DNA of 64,000 nucleotides from contig RJVL01000005.1 in the NCBI GenBank assembly GCA_003755025.1, forward strand, positions 1 to 64,000, written 5' to 3'. Origin of the DNA: Diaphorobacter nitroreducens (GTDB lineage: Bacteria; Pseudomonadota; Gammaproteobacteria; Burkholderiales; Burkholderiaceae_C). Below are positions 1 to 7,567 of this stretch, piece after piece (positions within the stretch are counted from its first letter, which is position 1; each line of letters opens with the position of its first letter). Under the pieces are notes generated by a model, which saw only the letters and a program-made list of their open reading frames with translations, made no database searches and had not been told where the DNA came from. The position numbers and the translations under genes were made by a program.

Positions 1-114
1 AAGGTGATCGTGGCGATCAACAAGGACCCGGAGGCACCGATCTTTGCGGTGGCCGACTATGGGCTGGAGGCCGATCTGTTCCAGGCCGTGCCGGAGATGG
101 CCTCTCGGTTGTAA
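1..114 (+). CDS. etfA: Electron transfer flavoprotein alpha subunit, C-terminal fragment
   Basis: The gene is cut by the window edge and only its last 37 codons are present. They read [15 protein letters not shown], then [11 protein letters not shown], and end in TAA. This is the characteristic C-terminal segment of EtfA, part of the FAD-binding domain. EtfA and EtfB together carry electrons from acyl-CoA and related dehydrogenases to ETF:quinone oxidoreductase. etfB would be expected just upstream, outside the window. A perfect hairpin follows the stop and probably ends the transcript. Confidence 0.85.
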   Translation, partial: KVIVAINKDPEAPIFAVADYGLEADLFQAVPEMASRL

Positions 115-123
115 CCGGGCGCA

Positions 124-151
124 CCCGCACGGCACTGGGGTGCCGTGCGGG
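124..151 (+). terminator. Hairpin after etfA, probable terminator
   Basis: A perfect 12-bp stem (CCCGCACGGCAC paired with GTGCCGTGCGGG) closes a 4-nt TGGG loop 9 nt after the etfA stop. No long T run follows, so this is a U-poor terminator candidate or a 3' stabilising structure. Confidence 0.5.
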
Positions 152-318
152 ATCGCACCTCTCGTCCTTCCTCAGGCTCCTGAGCGACGATCCGCGGCAC
201 CTTCTTGATCCCTCAGCTTGGCGTCGGAGCGGGTATTTCCGGCCGCATCGCGCTGCGCCGCCTGCCCCCAGCGGCATTCGTGTGCTGCCAGTAGTGTTTT
301 GCGCATCGACCGCGGACG
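152..318. other. Stretch without a recognisable gene
   Basis: This stretch lies between the etfA hairpin and the truncated UPF0126 remnant. I see no conserved protein, RNA gene or promoter in either strand. If the remnant arose by deletion, the junction should be near its right end, around 350-375. Confidence 0.4.
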
Positions 319-630
319 GTGGTGTCGTGCGGCGACAGAATGCGGCACAGTTGCACACGCACACCCATCCTCCTGCGGATGGTGACGGCCGTCGGCGGCG
401 GCGTGGTGCGCGACGTGCTGCTCAACCGCGTACCGATCATCCTGCACAAGGAGATCTACGCGCTTCCGGCATTGCTGGCGGCGGCGATCCAGGTGATGGG
501 GCAGCGCATGGAATGGTGGGTGACGCTGACGCCCTGGTTTGCCGCGTCGGTCTGCTTGGCCGTGCGTCTGCTGGCGTTGCGGTATTCGTGGAGCCTTCCG
601 CCGGTCTGGAGAAAGGCGCCGCCGCAGTGA
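319..630 (+). pseudogene. 5'-truncated UPF0126 (YadS/TRIC-like) membrane protein remnant
   Basis: From about residue 20 the frame reads MVTAVGGGVVRDVLLNRVP, then a hydrophobic ALPALLAAAIQVMG segment. This is the second half of UPF0126 proteins, which are about 200 aa and built from two homologous three-helix halves, each with a VTAVGGG-RD motif. The first half (about 110 residues) is absent in all frames upstream. The first 15-20 residues of the open frame (MVSCGDRMRHSC) resemble nothing in the family. The remaining codons are intact to a normal stop, so the loss looks recent. It converges on the flavoprotein gene with an 11-nt gap. Confidence 0.65.
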
Positions 631-641
631 ACTGGCCCGGC

Positions 642-2423
642 TCAGGCCGCGCCGCCCGAACCGCGCGTGCCCGAGGAGGGCAGCGGCAGGCCCAGCATGG
701 CACAGGCCACGGCCTCGCCGACCTTGATGCCGTCCACGCCGGCCGAGAGGATGCCGCCCGCGTAGCCCGCCCCCTCGCCGGCGGGGTACAGGCCGGCGGT
801 GTTCAGGCTCTGGAAGTCGTCGCCGCGGCCGATGCGCAGCGGTGACGAGGTGCGCGTTTCCACGCCCGTCAGCACCGCGTCGTGCATGTCGTAGCCACGG
901 ATCTTGCGGCCGAAGGCGGGCAGGGCCTCGCGCATGGCCTCGGTGGCGAAGGCGGGCAGGGCGTCGTCCATGCCGACCAGCGTGACGCCAGGCTTGTACG
1001 AGGGCTGCACGTCCCCCAGCGCGGTGGATGCGCGGCGCGCCAGAAAATCGCCCACGCGCTGCGCGGGGGCGTTGTAGTTGCCGCCTCCCAGGCGGTAGGC
1101 GTTCGACTCCAGCTGGCGCTGCAGCACGATACCGGCCAGCGGGTGCACCTGCCCGGTGGGCAACGTGTCCACGCCGTGGGCTGCGCCCAGCGCGGCCTCG
1201 AAGGCCGCGGGGTCGCGCGGATAGTCCTGCGGGTCTACACCCACCACCATGCCGGCGTTGGCGTTGCGCTCGGCGCGCGAATACTGGCTCATGCCGTTGG
1301 TGACCACGCGCCCGGGCTCGCTGGTGGCGGCCACCACGGTGCCGCCGGGGCACATGCAGAAGCTGTACACGGTGCGCCCATGGCTGGCGTGGTGCACCAG
1401 CTTGTAGTCGGCCGCGCCCAGCAGCGGGTGGCCCGCATGCTTGCCCCAGCGCGCGCGGTCGATCACGCTCTGCGGATGCTCGATGCGCACGCCCACGGAG
1501 AACGGCTTGGCCTCCATGGCCACACCGTGCGTGTGCAGCATGGCGAAGCTGTCGCGCGCGCTGTGGCCCAGGGCCATGACCACGTGATCGGCGCGCAGCT
1601 CCTGCACTGCGCCGCTGGCCAGATCGCGCACGCGCAGGCCGTGCAGGTGGCGCCGGCCGGCGGTGTCGGTTTCGATGATCACGTCGTCCACACGCTGCTC
1701 GAAGCGCACCTCGCCGCCCAGCGCGATGATCTGTGCGCGCAGCGACTCCACCACCTTCACCAGCTTGAAGGTGCCGATGTGCGGGTGGGCCACGTACAGG
1801 ATCTCGGGCGGGGCGCCCGCTGCGACGAATTCCTCCATCACCTTGCGGCCCAGGTGGCGCGGGTCCTTGATCTGGCTGTAGAGCTTGCCATCACTGAAGG
1901 TGCCGGCGCCGCCTTCGCCGAACTGCACGTTGGACTCGGGGTTCAGTTCGCGCTTGCGCCACAGGCCCCAGGTGTCTTTGGTGCGCTCGCGCACGGGCTT
2001 GCCGCGCTCCAGCACGATGGGCCGGAACCCCATCTGCGCCAGTACCAGCGCCGCGAAGATGCCGCAGGGCCCGAAGCCCACCACCACCGGGCGCTGTGCG
2101 GGCGCTTCGCCAGCGCAGCCCACCGGGCGCCAGGCCATGTCGGGCGTGGGCTGGATGTGCGGGTGGCCGGTATGGCGTGCCAGCAGGGCGCCGGCCTGGG
2201 ACGCGTCCGCGAGCTGCAGGTCCAGGATGTACACCGCCATCAGGTCGGCCTTGCGCGCGTCGAAGCTGCGCTTGTGCACGTGCAGGGCGGCGATGGCGGA
2301 CTCGGGCACGCCCAGCACCTGTGCGGCCTGGGCGCGCAGCAGGGCGTCGGGGTGGGTGTCGGCGTCGTAGGCGCCAGCGGGCAGGGCTGCCAGCGGCAGC
2401 TTGATTTCGGAGAGGCGGATCAT
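642..2423 (-). CDS. FAD-dependent dehydrogenase, COG2509 family
   Basis: A 593-aa flavoprotein of the COG2509 family of NAD(P)/FAD-dependent oxidoreductases; the physiological substrate is unknown. It carries a Rossmann FAD-binding motif (GFGPCGIFAALVLAQMG) about 125 residues in, a conserved NVQFGEGGAGTFSDGKL block, a CMCPGGTVV block and a C-terminal GEGAGYAGGI segment that closes the FAD site. The N-terminal 110 residues (MIRLSEIKLP onward) form the usual small domain preceding the FAD domain in this family. An ATG 11 codons further upstream exists, but MIRLSEIKLP matches family starts better. It stands alone and convergent with the UPF0126 remnant. Confidence 0.85.
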   Translation of the reverse strand: MIRLSEIKLPLAALPAGAYDADTHPDALLRAQAAQVLGVPESAIAALHVHKRSFDARKADLMAVYILDLQLADASQAGALLARHTGHPHIQPTPDMAWRPVGCAGEAPAQRPVVVGFGPCGIFAALVLAQMGFRPIVLERGKPVRERTKDTWGLWRKRELNPESNVQFGEGGAGTFSDGKLYSQIKDPRHLGRKVMEEFVAAGAPPEILYVAHPHIGTFKLVKVVESLRAQIIALGGEVRFEQRVDDVIIETDTAGRRHLHGLRVRDLASGAVQELRADHVVMALGHSARDSFAMLHTHGVAMEAKPFSVGVRIEHPQSVIDRARWGKHAGHPLLGAADYKLVHHASHGRTVYSFCMCPGGTVVAATSEPGRVVTNGMSQYSRAERNANAGMVVGVDPQDYPRDPAAFEAALGAAHGVDTLPTGQVHPLAGIVLQRQLESNAYRLGGGNYNAPAQRVGDFLARRASTALGDVQPSYKPGVTLVGMDDALPAFATEAMREALPAFGRKIRGYDMHDAVLTGVETRTSSPLRIGRGDDFQSLNTAGLYPAGEGAGYAGGILSAGVDGIKVGEAVACAMLGLPLPSSGTRGSGGAA

Positions 2424-2520
2424 GGGGTGCGGCCCGTGACTATCGGGCGGTGCCAAAGAGGAGGGCGATCATAAGGGAGCGCCGCACGGCCATGACCGGT
2501 GAGGAGAACTCAATTCGCTA

Positions 2521-2575
2521 TTGTATTAATAGCTGCTTGCGCTTGTCTGAAAAGCGCTAGGGGCTGTTTTTTCTT
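2521..2575 (+). repeat. Palindromic repeat copy 1 (end of ybhN)
   Basis: Copy of the window-wide palindromic family: TAGCTGCTTGCGCTT, spacer, AAGCGCTAGGGGCTG, then TTTTTT. It covers the 3' end of the ybhN-like gene on the opposite strand and supplies its last 15 or so codons and TAA stop. Confidence 0.8.
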
Positions 2576-3578
2576 GAGAACTCGTGGTCGGCTGATGCCG
2601 CCGCCACCACAGCTCGGTCGCCAGCAGGGCCAGCGCCGCGGGCGCGAGCGGTGCGAAGTAGTACACCGCGCGGAAGGCCAGCACCACGGCCAGCGCCTGG
2701 CTCACGGGCAGGTGCACGGCCAGCACGGCCGTGCCCACGGCCTCCAGCACACCCAGGCCGGCGGGGATGCGCGATACCAGCCCGGCCACCGCGCCCAGCA
2801 GCACCGTGGCCAGCGCCGCGGCGTAGGGCACCTGCTGGCGCGCCAGCACCCACACGGACGCGGCCATCAACGCCCAGTGGGTGCACGACAGCACCAATTG
2901 CAGCAGCGCCACGCGCCAGGTCGGTAGCGGCAGGCGTCGCCCGCGCAGCATCAGCGGTCGGTGCCCGCCGCGCCGCGCGCACAGCGCCAGGTAGCCCAGC
3001 GCCACGCAGGCCAGCACCGTGCCCAGCCAAGGGAGCTGGCCGCTGCCCATGCGCCAACCCTCGGGCAGCGGCGGTGTCCAGGCCCAGAACAGCGCACAGG
3101 CCAGCACGCAATAGCCCAGCCAGTTGGTGGCGATGGACAGGCTGATCACCTGCGCGATCTGCCCCACATCCAGGCCCTGGCGCGAATACAACCGGTAGCG
3201 CACCGAAGCGCCGCCGATCAGCGAGCCCAGGTTGAGCGTGAAGGGGTAAGCGATCAGCGTGACGCCCATGGTGCGGGCGGCGCCCAGCCTGTGGCGTACC
3301 ACGTGGCGACCGAACAGGTCGAAGCACCCGTACACCAGGTGGCCGGCCCAGGCCAGGGCTGCGGCTGCAGCCAGCGTGGGCACAGGCAGCGCACGCAGCG
3401 CCTGCCACACGCCGGGCCAGTCCACCTGCAGGCCCTGGCGCACCAGCAGCCATACCACCAGGGCGGCCACCGCTGCCATGGCGAGCCCGGCCAGCCAGCG
3501 CCAGCCCCGTAACCGGCGCCATCCGCTGCGGCGACGGCGGCGCGCAGTGTGGACAGGCGAAGTGGCAGGGCCGTGCAT
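2526..3578 (-). CDS. YbhN-family integral membrane protein (LPG synthase TM-domain family)
   Basis: A 350-aa polytopic membrane protein of COG0392, related to the flippase-like membrane domain of lysylphosphatidylglycerol synthases and to E. coli YbhN. Recognisable features are an N-terminal Arg-rich cytoplasmic stretch and first TM (LAGLAMAAVAALVVWLL), the NLGSLIGGASVRYRLYSRQG loop, and the SRIPAGLGVLEAVGTAVL motif near residue 270. No synthetase domain is attached. It is the third gene of the conserved ybhP-clsB-ybhN order, 8 nt after clsB, so it probably works in phospholipid handling. The final residues (EKTAPSAFQTSASSY) and stop come from repeat copy 1 rather than from the family sequence. 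Confidence 0.8.
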   Translation of the reverse strand: MHGPATSPVHTARRRRRSGWRRLRGWRWLAGLAMAAVAALVVWLLVRQGLQVDWPGVWQALRALPVPTLAAAAALAWAGHLVYGCFDLFGRHVVRHRLGAARTMGVTLIAYPFTLNLGSLIGGASVRYRLYSRQGLDVGQIAQVISLSIATNWLGYCVLACALFWAWTPPLPEGWRMGSGQLPWLGTVLACVALGYLALCARRGGHRPLMLRGRRLPLPTWRVALLQLVLSCTHWALMAASVWVLARQQVPYAAALATVLLGAVAGLVSRIPAGLGVLEAVGTAVLAVHLPVSQALAVVLAFRAVYYFAPLAPAALALLATELWWRRHQPTTSSQEKTAPSAFQTSASSY

Positions 3579-3586
3579 GGGCTGCC

Positions 3587-4807
3587 TCAGGACGCGCGCG
3601 CCGTTTGGTCAGCGGGCGGCTCGGCCTGCATGACGGTGATGGCGGGCTCGTGTCGCGGCAGCCAGCCCGCCCAGGCGGGAAACCAGCGCATGAGGTGGTA
3701 CACGCAGTAGCCGCGCAGCAGGCGCAGGGCCTCCCAGGCGCCGCGCGGAGCGGGCTCCACCTGGCGGCAGTGCCGCTGCATCAGGCGCGACAGGCGCTGG
3801 TACAGCAGCGCATTGAAGGAGGCATCGCGGATGACGACGTTCGCCTCCAGGTTGAGCGACAGGCTGAGGGGGTCGAGATTGCTGGAGCCAACGGTGGACC
3901 ACTCGCGGTCCACCAGCGCCACCTTGCCGTGCAGCGGGCGCTCGCAGTACTCGTAAATGTGCACTCCCGCGCGCAGCAGGTGGTCGTACAGCAGGCCAGC
4001 CGCGGTCTTCACGATGGGCATGTCGGGTTCGCCCTGCAGGATCAGGCGCACGTCCACCCCGCGCCGCGCCGCGCGGCGCAGCTCGCGCACCAGCCGGTAG
4101 CCGGGGAAGAAATACGCGTTGGCGATCACCACGCGCTCGCGCGCGGCGCGCAGGGCGATACGGTAGTGGCGCTCGATGTCGTTGGTATGCCGGTGGTTGT
4201 CGCGCGTGACGAACATGGCGTGGGCTGAGCCCGCTGCGGGCAGCTGCGGCAGCGGTCCGTGGCGGTGGGTGCGCTGGACAGACGGGGGCAGGACCGCCGT
4301 GCGGGTGAAGCGGTGCATGTGCGCCACGATGGGGCCATGCACCTCGACGGCATAGTCTTGCTTGGCCTGCGGGCCGAAGTCCGCCACGTGGTCCGCCGAG
4401 TAGTTGATGCCGCCGATGAAGCCCAGCGTGCCGTCCACCACCACGATCTTGCGGTGCATGCGCCGCAGCAGGTTCAGGCGCTGGCCGAAGAGGCGCCGCC
4501 CTGGGTCGAACACACGAAAACGCACGCCCGCCTGCACCAGGCTGTCGACAAAATGATCAGGCAGGTCGGGCGAGCCAAAGCCGTCCACCAGCAGGTGCAC
4601 CGACACGCCGCGCCGCGCCGCCTGCAGCAGCGCCGCGTGCAGCCCCTGGCCGATGTGGTCGTCGAACAGGATGAAGGTCTCCACCATCACCTCGCGCTGC
4701 GCCTGGGCAATGGCCTCGAACACGCGCGGGAAGAACTCCTCGCCGTTCTCCAGCAGGCGAAAGTGGTTGCCGGGTATCCAGCGCGAGGACGGGCGCGGGC
4801 GCATCAC
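3587..4807 (-). CDS. clsB: Cardiolipin synthase B
   Basis: A 406-aa phospholipase D superfamily enzyme. It has two HKD motifs: MHRKIVVVDGTLGFIGGIN near residue 125 and LHGKVALVDREWSTVGSSN near residue 295. Each keeps the catalytic His, Lys and downstream Gly/Ser-Asn residues. ClsB makes cardiolipin from phosphatidylglycerol at the inner membrane. The absence of N-terminal TM helices and the gene order ybhP-clsB-ybhN fit ClsB (YbhO) rather than ClsA. Its ATG overlaps the ybhP stop as ATGA, so the two are translationally coupled. Confidence 0.9.
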   Translation of the reverse strand: MMRPRPSSRWIPGNHFRLLENGEEFFPRVFEAIAQAQREVMVETFILFDDHIGQGLHAALLQAARRGVSVHLLVDGFGSPDLPDHFVDSLVQAGVRFRVFDPGRRLFGQRLNLLRRMHRKIVVVDGTLGFIGGINYSADHVADFGPQAKQDYAVEVHGPIVAHMHRFTRTAVLPPSVQRTHRHGPLPQLPAAGSAHAMFVTRDNHRHTNDIERHYRIALRAARERVVIANAYFFPGYRLVRELRRAARRGVDVRLILQGEPDMPIVKTAAGLLYDHLLRAGVHIYEYCERPLHGKVALVDREWSTVGSSNLDPLSLSLNLEANVVIRDASFNALLYQRLSRLMQRHCRQVEPAPRGAWEALRLLRGYCVYHLMRWFPAWAGWLPRHEPAITVMQAEPPADQTARAS

Positions 4808-5574
4808 AGGAGGATCTCCGCGGCCAGCGGTGCGTGGTCCGACAGGCGGTTCCAGGGCCTGCGCGGCAGACTCATCGGCGTGTGCACCGAGGTGCCGCGC
4901 ACGTAGATGCGGTCCAGCGGCAGCAACGGCAGCGATGCGGGAAAGGTGCGCACGGCCCGCCCGCAGGCTTGCACGAACACTTCATGCAGGCCGGCTTCGC
5001 GCTGCAGCACGTCGTGCGCGCGGCCGCGCCAGTCGTTGAAGTCACCCGCGACGATCACCGGGTCCTGCGCGGGAAACGAATGCACCAGCGCGGACACGCG
5101 GCGCAACTGCTGCTGGCGGTGCGCCTCCTGCAGGCCCAGGTGTACGCAGATGGCATGTACCGGCCGTGAATGCTGGGGCGGCTGCAGCACGCAGTGCAGC
5201 ATGCCGCGGCGCTCCGGGCCGCTGACCGAGATGTCGTGGTTCTCGTAGTGCACGATCGGGAACTTGGACAGCAACGCGTTGCCGTGGTGGCCATCGGTGT
5301 AGACCGCATTGCGGCCATAGGCGTACTGCGTCCAGATGGAGTCGGCCAGGAACTCGTAGTGCGGCTCCTGTGGGAAATTGGTCACGCGCCCCGCATGGCG
5401 CTGGTGCGTGCCCAGCACCTCCTGCAGGAACACGAGGTCGGCCGATACCTGGCGCACCGCCTCGCGCAACTCGTGCAACATGAAGCGGCGGTTGAAGGAC
5501 GTGAACCCCTTGTGCACGTTCACGGTCAGCACCTTGAACGCGACGGGGGAGGAAGAAGGCGGGTTCTGAGTCAT
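4804..5574 (-). CDS. ybhP: Endonuclease/exonuclease/phosphatase-family protein YbhP
   Basis: A 256-aa member of the EEP fold (DNase I/sphingomyelinase/inositol phosphatase superfamily). Visible motifs are VLTVNVHKG near the N-terminus, LVFLQEV (metal-binding Glu), GDFNDW (catalytic Asp-Asn) and LSDHAPL (catalytic Asp-His). The first gene of the ybhP-clsB-ybhN operon is usually this protein, and its neighbours suggest a phosphodiester lipid substrate. The start MTQNPPSS gives the same length as E. coli YbhP (about 253 aa). A longer in-frame reading to 5958 is low-complexity and has no family counterpart. A cysK terminator lies upstream, so the operon should have its own promoter. Confidence 0.85.
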   Translation of the reverse strand: MTQNPPSSSPVAFKVLTVNVHKGFTSFNRRFMLHELREAVRQVSADLVFLQEVLGTHQRHAGRVTNFPQEPHYEFLADSIWTQYAYGRNAVYTDGHHGNALLSKFPIVHYENHDISVSGPERRGMLHCVLQPPQHSRPVHAICVHLGLQEAHRQQQLRRVSALVHSFPAQDPVIVAGDFNDWRGRAHDVLQREAGLHEVFVQACGRAVRTFPASLPLLPLDRIYVRGTSVHTPMSLPRRPWNRLSDHAPLAAEILL

Positions 5575-5730
5575 GGGGAAATCCAATGCCGGCCCGCTGC
5601 CGGGGGGCGCACCGCAGCGCGGCAGCGGAGGGCGATGGGGCATTGTTTCCCTGGCGGCCGGCACGCGGCTGTAGGACGGTGGACCATGCCGGTGCGTGAA
5701 CATGCCGCGTCGTTGCGTTGGCGGCAAGGC

Positions 5731-5757
5731 ATAAAAAAGGCCCCTTGCGGGGCCTTG
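5731..5757 (-). terminator. Rho-independent terminator of cysK
   Basis: Read on the minus strand, AAGGCCCC-GCAA-GGGGCCTT is followed by TTTTAT. The GC-rich stem, tetraloop and T run are textbook. It lies 22 nt after the cysK stop and insulates cysK from the ybhP operon. Confidence 0.92.
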
Positions 5758-5779
5758 TCGAAAAGGTGCGCCAGGCGTG

Positions 5780-6697
5780 TCAGGCGGGCAGGAAGCCCTC
5801 GACCGACAGATAGCGTTCGCCGGTGTCGTAGTTGAAGCCCAGCACCCGCGCGCCCGCGGGCAACTCAGGCAGCTTCTGGGCAATGGCGGCCAGTGTGGCG
5901 CCGGAGGAAATGCCCACCAGCAGCCCTTCCTCGCGCGCGGCGCGGCGGGCGTATTCACGCGCGGGCTCGGCCTCGACCTGGATCACGCCGTCCAGCAGGC
6001 TGGTGTCCATAATCTGCGGCACGAAGCCCGCGCCCAGGCCCTGGATGGGGTGCGGGCCGGGCTGGCCGCCCGACAGCACGGGCGATTGCGAAGGCTCCAC
6101 CGCGAACACCTTGAGCTGCGGAAACTGCGCCTTGAGCACGCGCGCCACGCCCGTGATGTGCCCGCCCGTGCCCACACCGGTGACGAGTGCGTCCAGCCCG
6201 TCGGGGAAGTCGGCGGTGATTTCCTGCGCCGTGGTGCGCATGTGCACCTCGACGTTGGCCGGGTTTTCGAACTGTTGGGGCATCCAACTGCCGGGTGTCG
6301 CGGCCACCAGTTCCTGCGCGCGGGCGATGGCGCCTTTCATGCCCTTTTCCTTGGGCGTGAGGTCGAAGCGGGCGCCGTAGGCCAGCATCAGGCGGCGGCG
6401 TTCGATGGACATGCTGTCAGGCATCACCAGCACCAGCTGGTAGCCCTTGACGGCCGCTACCAGCGCCAAGCCAATGCCGGTGTTGCCCGAGGTGGGCTCG
6501 ATGATGGTGCCGCCGGGCTGCAGAGCGCCACTGCGCTCGGCCGCCTCGACCATCGCCAGGGCGATGCGGTCCTTGATGGAACCGCCTGGGTTGGCGCGCT
6601 CGGACTTCACCCACACGTTGGCACCCGCGCCGAACAGGCGATTGATGCGCACGTGGGGAGTGTTGCCGATGGTGTGCAGGATGTTGTCGACTCGCAT
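5780..6697 (-). CDS. cysK: Cysteine synthase A (O-acetylserine sulfhydrylase)
   Basis: A 305-aa PLP enzyme that makes L-cysteine from O-acetylserine and sulfide. The PLP lysine lies in [14 protein letters not shown] near residue 40. The substrate loop [10 protein letters not shown], the phosphate-binding [11 protein letters not shown] and the VGISSGAT motif are all present, and the C-terminus ends [17 protein letters not shown] and overall length fit CysK-type enzymes, although CysM cannot be excluded by eye. It is monocistronic, with a strong terminator downstream. A perfect FNR box lies about 143 bp upstream but faces the divergent small gene. Confidence 0.9.
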   Translation of the reverse strand: MRVDNILHTIGNTPHVRINRLFGAGANVWVKSERANPGGSIKDRIALAMVEAAERSGALQPGGTIIEPTSGNTGIGLALVAAVKGYQLVLVMPDSMSIERRRLMLAYGARFDLTPKEKGMKGAIARAQELVAATPGSWMPQQFENPANVEVHMRTTAQEITADFPDGLDALVTGVGTGGHITGVARVLKAQFPQLKVFAVEPSQSPVLSGGQPGPHPIQGLGAGFVPQIMDTSLLDGVIQVEAEPAREYARRAAREEGLLVGISSGATLAAIAQKLPELPAGARVLGFNYDTGERYLSVEGFLPA

Positions 6698-6840
6698 GGT
6701 GTCTCCAGGGTAGAGGGTGGGAATCCGGCAAAGCGGGAGAGGCGTCCATTGTGGGGGAGTCGTTCAGCGGCGTCGCGATATGGATATTCCCGCTGTGGAT
6801 ATGGCGCCGGCGTGAATCGTCCGCCTGTGGGTCGGCTTGA

Positions 6841-6854
6841 TTGATATGCATCAA
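6841..6854. promoter_or_regulatory. Perfect FNR/Anr box
   Basis: TTGATATGCATCAA matches the FNR-family consensus TTGAT-N4-ATCAA at every fixed position and is fully palindromic. Its centre is 94 nt upstream of the 56-aa membrane protein and about 150 nt upstream of cysK on the other strand. A class II arrangement would put transcription start near 6889 on the plus strand. Confidence 0.75.
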
Positions 6855-6940
6855 GATTTGCCGGCGCGTGCGCGCCCGCCTGTGCCATCGGTCGGGTGTG
6901 CGCGCGACAATGGTCTCGTCTTCACTTTCCCTCCTGCGCC

Positions 6941-7111
6941 ATGACCTTGCTGCACACCACCATGCTCATGCTCACCGCGAGTTGTGCGCTGATGCTGATC
7001 GGTTTCTCGGCGCGCGAGTCGCGCTGGGGCCCGGCGCTGATGATGGTGGGCATCGTGGGCGCGCTGCTGCTCATTGCCTACAACATCTTCCAGTTATTGC
7101 CCGCGCATTGA
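6941..7111 (+). CDS. Small membrane protein (56 aa) behind an FNR box
   Basis: A 56-aa protein beginning MTLLHTTMLMLTASCAL. It has two hydrophobic helices (residues about 3-20 and 30-52, the second ALMMVGIVGALLLIAYNIFQ) separated by the polar turn SARESRWG. I do not recognise the family. The start is the ATG at 6941. The in-frame upstream extension to 6896 is Arg/Cys-rich and lacks a ribosome-binding site. The FNR box at 6841-6854 suggests induction at low oxygen. rnpB starts 47 nt after its stop, so its transcript could run into rnpB. Confidence 0.55.
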   Translation: MTLLHTTMLMLTASCALMLIGFSARESRWGPALMMVGIVGALLLIAYNIFQLLPAH

Positions 7112-7145
7112 GCGCGCCGGCCGCGCGCCGCAGCGGAGAAACGCG

Positions 7146-7151
7146 GATAAT
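7146..7151 (+). promoter_or_regulatory. Minus-10 box of rnpB
   Basis: GATAAT with 7 nt between it and the inferred 5' end of RNase P RNA at 7159. The 15-nt context GCGGATAATTGCGCC is almost identical to that before dapF. I could not find a matching minus-35. Confidence 0.65.
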
Positions 7152-7158
7152 TGCGCCC

Positions 7159-7500
7159 GTGAAGCACGCCAGACCGCCGCTGGTGCAATCTGGGAAACCA
7201 GGCACTGGAGGAACGTCCGGACTGCACAGGACAGCGTAGCAGCTAACGGCTGCCCACCGTGAGGTGAGGATCAGAGCAACAGAGACGAGTCCCGGGGGAG
7301 TGCCTGCGAAGGCAGACCACTGGGGGTGAAACGGGCAATCTCTACGCGCAGCAATACCAAGTAGGCCAGCGTTGACGTGGTTCCGCGGAGCTGGCGGGTA
7401 GGTAGCACCGAGCCGTGGTGGTGACACCCGGCCCAGATTAATGGCGGTCACGCTGCGGGCAACCGCAGTGCACAGAATCCGGCTTATCGGCGCGCTTCAC
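7159..7500 (+). ncRNA. rnpB: RNase P RNA (type A)
   Basis: The catalytic RNA of RNase P, which cleaves 5' leaders from tRNA precursors together with RnpA. The universally conserved segments are visible: GGAGGAACGTCCGGACT near the 5' end, CAGAGCAACAGAGACGAG, GGGTGAAACGG, AATACCAAGTAGG, and the ACAGAATCCGGCTTATCG near the 3' end. The terminal P1 helix pairs GTGAAGCACGCC at 7159-7170 with GGCGCGCTTCAC at 7489-7500, with one mismatch, which defines the ends. It is preceded by GATAAT and followed by a strong repeat-derived terminator. Confidence 0.95.
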
Positions 7501-7512
7501 ACTTTTATGCCA

Positions 7513-7560
7513 AAACAGCTGCTAGCCCTTGACAGTCAAGCGCTGGCAGCTCTTTTTTCA
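7513..7560 (+). repeat. Palindromic repeat copy 2 (between rnpB and M48 gene)
   Basis: Family copy with both arms: AGCTGCTAGCCCTTGA, loop CAG, TCAAGCGCTGGCAGCT, then CTTTTTT. It lies between the convergent rnpB and M48 peptidase genes and acts as their terminator. Confidence 0.85.
7517..7558 (+). terminator. Bidirectional terminator formed by repeat copy 2
   Basis: A 16-bp stem with one G-T wobble and one mismatch and a 3-nt loop, followed by CTTTTTT on the plus strand. It is the rnpB terminator. On the minus strand the same stem is followed by GTTTTGG, so it may also end the M48 peptidase transcript, whose stop is only 10 bp away. Confidence 0.85.
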
Positions 7561-7567
7561 GGAGCGC

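Noticed and set aside
882-2474. A 530-codon plus-strand open frame opposite the COG2509 flavoprotein
   Set aside because: A shadow frame, rich in His/Gly/Ala, typical of antisense frames in GC-rich DNA. The minus-strand protein has clear FAD motifs.
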